In this document: piece after piece, positions 1 to 5,049 of the stretch | How positions within the stretch are numbered: the stretch's first letter is position 1 | Layout of the letters: each line of letters begins with the position of its first letter | Source: an uncultured Pseudomonadota bacterium | GTDB lineage: Bacteria; Myxococcota_A; UBA796; GCA-2862545 | Reading direction: 5' to 3' | Length of the DNA stretch: 5,706 bases | NCBI GenBank assembly: GCA_937891875.1 | Contig: CALATR010001010.1 | Location: 1-5,706 of the forward strand | The notes under the pieces: model-generated | What the model was told of the DNA's origin: nothing | Databases searched by the model: none | What the model saw: only the letters and a program-made list of their open reading frames with translations | Program-made: the position numbers and the translations under genes

Positions 1-258
1 ATCCTGGCCGCGGAGGCCCGGGCCGAGGCGACCATCAAGCTCCGCGAGGCCGAGGCGCTGGGCTACGCCAAGCTGAAGGACGTGCTCGCCGGATCCGCCG
101 ACCCCCAGCTGCTGCGGGTGCTCGAGCTGCAGACTGCACACCGGGTCGGAGAGAAGCTCGCTGACGGCAAGGCGACCAAGGTCTTCCTGCCCGCCGGCGT
201 GGAGAACGTCTTCGGCCTCGTCGCCGGTGCCTTCGATGCGGCGAAGGACGCGCGCTGA
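1..258 (+). CDS. Band 7/SPFH domain protein, C-terminal fragment
   Basis: The reading frame is open from the left edge and stops with TGA at 256-258, giving the last 85 residues of a longer protein. The fragment starts with an Ala/Glu/Arg-rich helix (ILAAEARAEATIKLREAEAL), typical of the coiled coil that follows the SPFH domain in stomatin, prohibitin and flotillin relatives. It continues with LLRVLELQTAHRVGEKLADG and then TKVFLPAG. A 'LELQT...A..LA....KVFLP' ending is characteristic of many bacterial SPFH proteins, and this resemblance is the basis of the call. Family members are membrane-anchored oligomeric scaffolds linked to membrane microdomains or to regulation of membrane proteases. 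The N-terminal membrane anchor and the SPFH domain itself lie outside the window, so the subfamily (HflK/HflC, flotillin or stomatin) cannot be decided. Codon usage is GC-ending like the neighbouring genes. No link to the downstream genes is visible, because a promoter region intervenes. Confidence 0.72.
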   Translation: MLAAEARAEATIKLREAEALGYAKLKDVLAGSADPQLLRVLELQTAHRVGEKLADGKATKVFLPAGVENVFGLVAGAFDAAKDAR

Positions 259-271
259 GCCGCGCTCGTCC
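246..271 (+). terminator. hairpin spanning the stop codon of the SPFH gene, possible terminator
   Basis: GGACGCGCG (246-254) can pair with CGCG (261-264) and CGTCC (267-271). This gives nine GC-rich base pairs with a 2-nt bulge (CT, 265-266) and a 6-nt loop (255-260) that contains the TGA stop. No T-run follows, so it is not a classical intrinsic terminator. GC-rich bacteria often end transcripts at hairpins with weak or absent U-tracts, and such a hairpin can also protect a 3' end. It could equally be a chance pairing in GC-rich sequence. Confidence 0.3.
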
Positions 272-389
272 CGTCCCGCACCGACTGCCGATCGCCTCGG
301 CGCTGCCTGCACCATGGGAATCCCTTGACGGATCGTGGACATAGCACCGATGGGATCGGGCACCGCCGCGACCTTGTGGATCCTTTGGG

Positions 390-418
390 GTGACGGTGGC
401 AGACCGAGGCTCTACAAT
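390..418 (+). promoter_or_regulatory. sigma70-type promoter for the PKD lipoprotein gene
   Basis: The -10 box TACAAT (413-418) matches five of six consensus bases and stands out in GC-rich sequence. Exactly 17 nt upstream is GTGACG (390-395), four of six against TTGACA. Transcription would start near 424-426, leaving a leader of about 55 nt before the ATG at 480. The position between the SPFH gene and the lipoprotein gene fits. It is predicted from sequence only; a housekeeping or closely related sigma factor is assumed. Confidence 0.55.
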
Positions 419-431
419 CCACCGACGTAAG

Positions 432-456
432 AGCCCCCCGTAGCCGGTCCGGGGCT
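432..456 (+). promoter_or_regulatory. small leader hairpin upstream of the lipoprotein ribosome binding site
   Basis: AGCCCC (432-437) is complementary to GGGGCT (451-456) across a 13-nt loop. It lies between the predicted transcription start and the Shine-Dalgarno sequence. It could stabilise the mRNA 5' end, but a 6-bp stem is weak evidence and does not resemble any riboswitch I recognise. Confidence 0.22.
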
Positions 457-468
457 GACTCGATCAGC

Positions 469-472
469 GGAG
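469..472 (+). promoter_or_regulatory. ribosome binding site of the PKD lipoprotein gene
   Basis: GGAG lies 7 nt upstream of the ATG at 480. This spacing, together with a signal peptide beginning right at this Met, fixes the start codon. Confidence 0.65.
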
Positions 473-479
473 ACCCCCC

Positions 480-1859
480 ATGCGACTGCTTCGCGCATCC
501 CTTGCACTTGGCCTGTTGGCCTCGACCACCCTCGCCCTGTCGGCGTGCAATCCGGAGGAGGAGTGCGCGTATGAGCGCCCCGTCGCCCGGATCACCAAGA
601 CGGAGGGCGAGCTGGTCGTGCAGAAGAACATCGTGCTCTCCGGCGAGGAGGACTCGACCATCTCCTGCGACCGCGAGCACACCTTCTCCTGGACCTTCCA
701 GGCGGTGCCCGAGGGCTCGGCGATCACCGACTCCATCTTCCAGGCCAACAACACGCCCAAGGCCGGCGTGCAGACGCTCCAGCTGGACGTCCCCGGCACC
801 TACGTCATCCGGATGTTCATCTTCGACGGCGAGAAGAACTCCGTCGAGGCCATCTACGTCATGGAGGTCGGCGCGGACAACCTGGCCCCCGAGGCCGACG
901 CCGGCCCCGACCAGGCGACCACGGTGGGACAGCTGGCCACCTTCGATGGCTCGGATTCCTACGACCCCGAGGGTGACCTGCAGGTCTACCGCTGGCTGCT
1001 CGAGGAGGCCCCCCCGGGCTCGGAGCAGGACTCCGGCAACATCTTCGGCGCCGACAGCGACTCCGCCCAGTTCGTGCCCGACGTGCCCGGCATCTACGTG
1101 TTCAGCCTCGAGGTGCGCGACGAGTTCACCTGGTCCAACAAGGACTTCGTGAGTCTGGTCGTGCCGACCGACAACGAGGCGCCCATCGCCGAGGCCAGCG
1201 ATCCGGACGACCCGACCGTCGAGTTGACGCCCTGCGAGTCCCAGGACCCGATCAACCTGAACGGCACCCGCTCCTACGATCCCGACGGTGGCACCCTCAC
1301 CTACGAGTGGAGCCTGCAGAGCGCGCCCGACGGCTCCGCAGCCAGCGATGACGACTTCACGGACCGGTCCGACCCGCGGCCCCGCTTCTTCGCGGACGTC
1401 CCCGGCGACTACGTCTTCGAGCTGCGCGTGCACGACGGCGAGCTGTGGTCCGCCTGGGACACCATCACGGTGACCCTGCAGGACCCCGAGCTGAACACGC
1501 CGCCGGTCGCCGACGCCGGTGAGGACATCCTCATCGAGGCCGAGGCCTTCTGCCGCGAGACCACCAGCGGGTACAAGTGCAACCCCTGCCCGGACGTGCC
1601 GTTCGAGCTCGACGGCTCCGCCAACTCCTACGATGTCGACGGTGACCAGCTGTCGTACCTGTGGGTGCAGACCGGCGGCCCCAGCCTGACCATGTCCTAC
1701 CCGACCGGCCCGGTGAACAGCGCCTACCCCGGCGCGGTGCCCGCCAGCCTCGGAGACAAGGTCACCCTGCGCTACACCCTGGACATGCGCGTCTCGGACT
1801 GCGGCGGTGAGTCCACGGACACCATCACGCTGACCTACACCTGCCTGGGCTCCGACTAG
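480..1859 (+). CDS. PKD-repeat lipoprotein
   Basis: This 459-residue protein is exported and probably lipid-anchored. It starts MRLLRASLALGLLAS, a basic then hydrophobic signal peptide, and has a lipobox LSAC with the modified cysteine at residue 23, followed by Asn-Pro. The mature part reads as about four tandem PKD-like beta-sandwich domains, roughly residues 33-130, 135-229, 234-334 and 340-456. Hallmarks recur: a 'PEADAG/PVADAG' entry; 'GSDSYDPEGD', 'GTRSYDPDGG' and 'SANSYDVDGD' turns, each followed by an aromatic/Trp strand (YRWLLEEAP, YEWSLQSAP, YLWVQTGGP); and 'PGTYVIRMFIFDG', 'PGIYVFSLEVRDE' and 'PGDYVFELRVHDG' closing strands. The first domain has a less typical front half. PKD domains are extracellular, often calcium-dependent, interaction or spacer modules; no enzymatic domain is present. 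Besides C23 there are eight cysteines (29, 63, 252, 358, 367, 370, 441, 455), allowing disulfides. Three of them lie in an insertion in the last domain. It has its own promoter upstream and hairpins downstream. Ligand and biological role are unknown. Confidence 0.88.
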   Translation: MRLLRASLALGLLASTTLALSACNPEEECAYERPVARITKTEGELVVQKNIVLSGEEDSTISCDREHTFSWTFQAVPEGSAITDSIFQANNTPKAGVQTLQLDVPGTYVIRMFIFDGEKNSVEAIYVMEVGADNLAPEADAGPDQATTVGQLATFDGSDSYDPEGDLQVYRWLLEEAPPGSEQDSGNIFGADSDSAQFVPDVPGIYVFSLEVRDEFTWSNKDFVSLVVPTDNEAPIAEASDPDDPTVELTPCESQDPINLNGTRSYDPDGGTLTYEWSLQSAPDGSAASDDDFTDRSDPRPRFFADVPGDYVFELRVHDGELWSAWDTITVTLQDPELNTPPVADAGEDILIEAEAFCRETTSGYKCNPCPDVPFELDGSANSYDVDGDQLSYLWVQTGGPSLTMSYPTGPVNSAYPGAVPASLGDKVTLRYTLDMRVSDCGGESTDTITLTYTCLGSD

Positions 1860-1878
1860 ACCCGTCGCTCCGAGGCCG

Positions 1879-1897
1879 ACAGAGGGTCTCCCTCTGT
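1879..1897 (+). terminator. hairpin 1 downstream of the lipoprotein gene
   Basis: ACAGAGGG (1879-1886), loop TCT, CCCTCTGT (1890-1897): a perfect 8-bp stem starting 19 nt after the TAG stop. No T-run follows (next bases GAGCAAG). It is most likely a transcript-end or RNA-stability element that acts together with the second hairpin 12 nt further on. Confidence 0.5.
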
Positions 1898-1909
1898 GAG
1901 CAAGCGTCG

Positions 1910-1931
1910 CGCCCCCGCAGCTGCGGGGGCG
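1910..1931 (+). terminator. hairpin 2, perfect 22-bp palindrome, probable terminator
   Basis: CGCCCCCGCAG (1910-1920) is followed immediately by its exact reverse complement (1921-1931). As RNA it forms a 9-bp GC stem with an AGCT tetraloop, extendable by one G-U pair. It is followed by GTTCG... starting at 1931, so the U-tract is only TT (1932-1933). An outer stem AGCG (1903-1906) with CGCT (1936-1939) could add further pairs. It sits 50 nt after the lipoprotein stop and 28 nt before the next start codon, where it would reduce read-through. A perfect DNA palindrome could alternatively be a dimeric repressor site for the downstream gene. Confidence 0.6.
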
Positions 1932-1950
1932 TTCGCGCTAAGGGGTCTGC

Positions 1951-1955
1951 GGAGG
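1951..1955 (+). promoter_or_regulatory. ribosome binding site of the beta-propeller gene
   Basis: GGAGG ends 4 nt before the GTG at 1960, a slightly tight but usable spacing. It selects GTG 1960 over later in-frame starts, and the signal peptide begins directly at this codon. The in-sequence GTG at 1955 is out of frame. Confidence 0.6.
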
Positions 1956-1959
1956 TGCC

Positions 1960-4605
1960 GTGCGCTGGGCCTTGCTGCCGCTCTTGCTGATCCCCGCCGC
2001 CCGAGCGGCTGACGACGCGGAGCCGGTCGAGCCGACCGCCCTCTCCATGCAGCTGTGGGGGCCGCCCGCGCTGCGTCCTCATGCCCGCGCCCTCACCGTC
2101 TTCTTCGACGACGACGGCAACCGCTGTGTCGCCGATCGCGCGGGCCTGCACTGCGTCGACGACGAGGGCGACGAGGTCTGGGGCGTCGACCTGGACATCG
2201 ACGATATTCGTCTCGGAAGCTCCCAGATCGCCGTGGACAACGGTGGGCGTTGGGTGGTGCTGGACCGCGGGGACGGCTCCCCGGTGGACGTGGGCGATCT
2301 GTCCGAGGTGGAGGTGGCGTTCGACCACGCCGGCGAGCTGGTCCGCTTCAGCGAGGGCGAGGTCGTGCTGGCGGACGGGAGCGTGCTGGAAGCACCCGAC
2401 GACGTCGTCGTCACCGACGTGGTCGTCACCTCTTCCGGCCGCGCCGGCGCGTTCGACGAGGACGGGGGCCTGGTGTGGCTCGACACCGGCCAGCGGGTGG
2501 ACCTGGACGTGGGAGCGGGCGGCTTCCTGCAGCCGGTGACCCTCGACGACGGCGGCCTGGCCGTGCTGGACGGGGATGGTCTGGTGATCGTGGACGCGAT
2601 GGGCCGGATCGTGGACGTGGACGTGGACGGCGACGTCGTACACCTGGCCGAGGGCGAGCTGTGGGTCGCGACCCCCGACGGGGTGCTGGCGGTGGATCCC
2701 CGCACGGGGGCCATCGACGAGGACACGGTCGCGGACGGGGCGTTTGTCGCGTTCGAGCAGGACGGGGACGCGCTGATCGCCCTGGGGCGAGACGGGCGGA
2801 TCACCGCACTCGAGGGCGACGCGCTCATCGGCCCCCTCGGGCATGCGTCCGCGGTGGTGGCGCTCGCCCAGGGTCCGGGCGGCGGGCTCGCCAGCGTCGA
2901 CGAGGACGGGCGGGTGCTGCGCTGGCGCGACGGGGTGCCGACCGAGGTCGCGGTCGACCGCGCGCGGGACGTGGCCTTCGCCCCGCTCGGCAAGGACGGG
3001 ACGGCCCTGTGGATCGCGACCCCGTCCGAGCTGGTCGTGCTGCCTCCCGACGGACCCGCCCGCCGCCTGCCCCACCCGGGCGCCCACCTCCTCGCCCTGC
3101 CCGACGGCGTGCTGGTCGGAGACGGTCAGCGCCTCGTCCGGCTCGATTCCGAGGGCGCCGAGGTGTGGCAGGCCGACGTGCTCCACGACCGTCGCCCCGT
3201 GCTCGCCGAGGGGGTCGTGCTCTCGGTCGCACCCGACGCCCTCACCGTGCTCGACGCTGCGACCGGCGTGCGCCGCCGCCGCCTGCCTCTGGTCGAGCGC
3301 ACCCTGGCCGCGGCCGGCGTCGCCGTGGGTGGCCTCGTGCTGGTCGGCGAGGTCCCCGATCTGGCCGCCACCGGGCACTTCGGCGGCTGGCGCCCAGGCG
3401 GCCTCGCACCCACCCCCTACGCGGTCGCCCACGCCGCCGTGCCCGCCCTGTCGCCCGACGGACGCTGGGTCGCCTGGTCTGGCGGGCGCGCGGATCTCGA
3501 GCTGCGCGGGCTCGAAGGCTGGCCGGTCCTGGCCCGGGGCTCCCGGTCCGACCCCACCGACCTGCGCGACCACCGCTCCGCCTTCCTGGCCACCGCAGAC
3601 GCGGTCTGGATCGGCCGGGATGACGGCCGCATCGAGCGCTGGGACGTGGCCTGGGCGACCGGAGACACGGATCTCCCAAGGTTTTCCGCCTACGCCCAGC
3701 TGGACGCCTTCACCGAGCCGCCCCCCGGCCCCCCGCCGGCGAGCCTGCGGCCCCTGGACGCGGCGCTGGTCGCGGCGGCGGTGCACCCGAGCGGTGCCGT
3801 CGCGGTCGCCATGCCCGCCCTGGCGACGGTCGCCCCGGACGGGGCCCGCACCGTGCCGGTGGTCGACCCGCCCCTGGCGGTCCAGGCGCTGCTGTGGGAT
3901 CCCCGCCTCGGCCTGGTGGCAGGCGGCGCCGATGGCCGCGTCATCGCGGTCGACGACAACGGCGAGGTCCGCGAGCTGGGCAGCGCGGCCGGTCCCATCA
4001 CCTCCCTGTGCGCGACCGAGGACGCCGTGGTCGCGGGAGGTGCGTTCGGACTGTGGATCCGCGCGTCCGACGGGAACGTGCGCCGGGTCGCCCCGCCCCG
4101 TCCGGAAGCGACCACGTCGGGCCACGCGGCGTGTGGCCCCGACGGCCAGCTCGCCTTCGAGGACGGCGTCGAGGTGCGCGAGCTGGGTGAGGCCGGCTGG
4201 ACCCCGGTCCGCAGGCGCCACCCGGGCGGCACCCGATCGGTGGTGTGGCTCCCCGACGGCACCCTGGCCACCGGGGGCGTCGACGAGACCGTCGTGGTCT
4301 GGGACCCCGTCCGCGGCCAGGCCCTCTACGTCCTGGAGGGCCACCTGGGTCCGGTCACCCACCTGGCGGTCGACCCCGTGGGGGCGCGCCTGCTCGCCGG
4401 CAGCGACCACGGCGCAGTCGTCTGGGACCTCGCCGCCCTGAAGCCCATCGCCCGGCTGGGCGAGGACGTCGCCCCGGTCGCCATCGCGCTCGCGCCGGAC
4501 GCGGAGCAGGCCTGGATCGTAGGTCCGAAGGGCACGATCCGTGAGTACGTGCTGCCGGAGGTGAAGGGCGGCGACCTCGGAGCGGAGGGCGTGGAAGCGC
4601 GGTGA
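1960..4605 (+). CDS. secreted WD40/PQQ-like beta-propeller repeat protein
   Basis: An 881-residue protein with a GTG start and a short signal peptide, MRWALLPLLLIPAARA, with a probable signal peptidase I site after ARA (residue 16). The rest is almost entirely blade-like repeats of about 40 residues, enough for two propellers: roughly 45-440 and 490-865. Early blades are degenerate and very Asp/Gly-rich (VVLDRGDGSPVDVG 99-112, LVWLDTGQRVDLDVG 171-185, LVIVDAMGRIVDVDVDG 208-224, LWVATPDGVLAVDPRTG 234-250). These resemble PQQ-like or quinoprotein-type blades. The C-terminal blades are WD40-like: TLATGGVDETVVVWDPVRG (768-786), then LEGHLGPVTHLAVDPVGARL (792-811) and GAVVWDLAALKPIARLG (818-834). 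Earlier partial matches are RIERWDVA (557-564) and LLWDPRLG (644-651). A proline-rich linker, TEPPPGPPPASLRP (585-598), lies inside the second half. Cysteines are few (56, 65, 684, 725); C56/C65 could form a disulfide. Propellers are usually binding scaffolds. I see no catalytic, kinase or protease domain, no second membrane segment and no lipobox, so it is probably periplasmic or released. It follows the lipoprotein gene by 100 bp, with hairpins between. Specific function is unknown. Confidence 0.82.
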   Translation: MRWALLPLLLIPAARAADDAEPVEPTALSMQLWGPPALRPHARALTVFFDDDGNRCVADRAGLHCVDDEGDEVWGVDLDIDDIRLGSSQIAVDNGGRWVVLDRGDGSPVDVGDLSEVEVAFDHAGELVRFSEGEVVLADGSVLEAPDDVVVTDVVVTSSGRAGAFDEDGGLVWLDTGQRVDLDVGAGGFLQPVTLDDGGLAVLDGDGLVIVDAMGRIVDVDVDGDVVHLAEGELWVATPDGVLAVDPRTGAIDEDTVADGAFVAFEQDGDALIALGRDGRITALEGDALIGPLGHASAVVALAQGPGGGLASVDEDGRVLRWRDGVPTEVAVDRARDVAFAPLGKDGTALWIATPSELVVLPPDGPARRLPHPGAHLLALPDGVLVGDGQRLVRLDSEGAEVWQADVLHDRRPVLAEGVVLSVAPDALTVLDAATGVRRRRLPLVERTLAAAGVAVGGLVLVGEVPDLAATGHFGGWRPGGLAPTPYAVAHAAVPALSPDGRWVAWSGGRADLELRGLEGWPVLARGSRSDPTDLRDHRSAFLATADAVWIGRDDGRIERWDVAWATGDTDLPRFSAYAQLDAFTEPPPGPPPASLRPLDAALVAAAVHPSGAVAVAMPALATVAPDGARTVPVVDPPLAVQALLWDPRLGLVAGGADGRVIAVDDNGEVRELGSAAGPITSLCATEDAVVAGGAFGLWIRASDGNVRRVAPPRPEATTSGHAACGPDGQLAFEDGVEVRELGEAGWTPVRRRHPGGTRSVVWLPDGTLATGGVDETVVVWDPVRGQALYVLEGHLGPVTHLAVDPVGARLLAGSDHGAVVWDLAALKPIARLGEDVAPVAIALAPDAEQAWIVGPKGTIREYVLPEVKGGDLGAEGVEAR
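2398..2430 (+). repeat. 15-bp tandem duplication inside the propeller gene
   Basis: GACGTCGTCGTCACC (2401-2415) is followed at once by GACGTGGTCGTCACC (2416-2430), 14 of 15 bases identical. They encode DVVVT twice (residues 148-157). The left end also forms a 12-bp palindrome, GACGACGTCGTC (2398-2409). It is in frame and extends a beta strand region, so it is probably slippage or amino-acid constraint within the gene. Confidence 0.45.
2611..2628 (+). repeat. three tandem GTGGAC hexamers in the propeller gene
   Basis: GTGGAC occurs three times in a row and encodes VDVDVD (residues 218-223), followed by GD. The alternating Val/Asp strand is what a propeller blade edge with acidic exposed residues would give. 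Replication slippage could change the copy number in frame. Confidence 0.5.
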
Positions 4606-4645
4606 GGGTGGGCTCGTCGTGGCTGGACCGGATGCGGCGGTAGAT

Positions 4646-4666
4646 CAGGCTCGAAGCAGGAGCCTG
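4646..4666 (+). terminator. hairpin after the beta-propeller gene, candidate terminator
   Basis: CAGGCTC (4646-4652) pairs with GAGCCTG (4660-4666) over a 7-nt loop, a perfect 7-bp stem beginning 40 nt after the TGA at 4603-4605. No T-run follows. Position is right for a transcript end, but the fold is moderate. Confidence 0.33.
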
Positions 4667-4696
4667 GCAGTAGTGGGCTGCGGGCGGCGAGCCGCA

Positions 4697-4978
4697 CCCT
4701 CACCACGAAGGCACGGAGACGCGGAGGGGCACGGAGAGAGGAAGCCAACGTCGAGGCGCAATCTGCTGGCTTCGGCTCGAGATGGCCTCGAACGGCTCTT
4801 CCCGGCGATCGGTCGTCCTCTCGGCTGAAGCGCCACAGCCGACCCGACCGAGAGGACGGGCCTGCGCCTGGTACGACTCCGCGAGTCCCCCTTCCACGGA
4901 CCCGCCAGGACGACTCCCCACGCGCCGTGCACTCCCCCCTCCGTGCCCCTCCGCGTCTCCGTGCCTTCGTGGTGGGGG
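4697..4978. repeat. composite inverted-repeat element with perfect 36-bp arms
   Basis: Positions 4701-4736 are the exact reverse complement of 4939-4974, a 36-bp perfect inverted repeat enclosing 202 bp. Allowing one mismatch extends the outer end to 4697 and 4978. The left arm begins CACCACGAAGGCACGG and contains GGCACGGAG twice, 18 bp apart (4710-4718 region and 4728-4736). The sequence is of the 'accacgaaggcacggag' type. From general knowledge, similar motifs are scattered between genes in many bacterial genomes and give spurious peptides such as PLRVSVPSW. No transposase is encoded. A clear target duplication is absent; only a 2-bp CA flanks both extended ends. It could be a MITE-like or REP/BIME-like unit, and transcribed from either side it could fold into a long stem that blocks convergent read-through. 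Confidence 0.8.
4814..4858. repeat. nested hairpin in the centre of the inverted-repeat element
   Basis: CGTCCTCTCGG (4814-4824) and CCGAGAGGACG (4848-4858) form a perfect 11-bp inverted repeat with a 23-nt interior. An overlapping alternative stem, CGGCTG (4822-4827) with CAGCCG (4836-4841), competes for the same loop. It is a second level of symmetry roughly central between the 36-bp arms. Confidence 0.6.
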
Positions 4979-4989
4979 CAGGGCAGACC

Positions 4990-5006
4990 GCGCGGACCTT
5001 CCGCGC
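4990..5006 (-). terminator. hairpin downstream of the methyltransferase gene, candidate terminator
   Basis: GCGCGG (4990-4995) and CCGCGC (5001-5006) form a 6-bp all-GC stem with a 5-nt loop, 43 nt beyond the stop codon of the minus-strand gene. No T-run follows on the minus strand. It is a weak candidate, and the fold is symmetric so it could serve either direction. Confidence 0.25.
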
Positions 5007-5049
5007 TCTCCCCTTCATCACCTCGCGGTGAGCTCGTCCCGCTCCCCCC

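Larger units (their letters stand above)
4606..5049. other. 444-bp non-coding gap between convergent genes
   Basis: No gene is supported here. Open frames crossing the region lack ribosome binding sites and domain-like sequence, and they shift between low-complexity Arg/Pro/Ser translations. The content is structural: a hairpin soon after the propeller stop (4646-4666), a composite inverted-repeat element (4697-4978), a nested hairpin in its centre (4814-4858), and another hairpin (4990-5006) before the methyltransferase stop on the opposite strand. Confidence 0.7.

Noticed and set aside
325..353. TTGACG as an alternative -35 box
   Set aside because: The -35 match is good, but at 17-nt spacing the -10 position reads CGATGG, which is not promoter-like; the downstream GTGACG/TACAAT pair is better.
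350..430. 26-codon small ORF in the promoter region
   Set aside because: There is no Shine-Dalgarno sequence upstream of the ATG and the frame contains the predicted -10 box of the lipoprotein gene.
63..1433. 456-codon open frame on the minus strand opposite the SPFH end and the lipoprotein gene
   Set aside because: It is again in exact antisense register with the lipoprotein codons, crosses the promoter region, and shows no recognisable protein features.
1825..4410. 861-codon open frame on the minus strand opposite the propeller gene
   Set aside because: Its codons are exactly in register with the sense codons, so it stays open simply because the sense gene avoids TTA, CTA and TCA over this span. 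The translation is His/Arg/Gly/Gln-rich with no domain or export signal, whereas the sense product has a signal peptide and WD40-like blades.
4701..4736. CRISPR-like repeat
   Set aside because: There are only two copies, in inverted orientation and 202 bp apart, with no regular spacers or cas genes.
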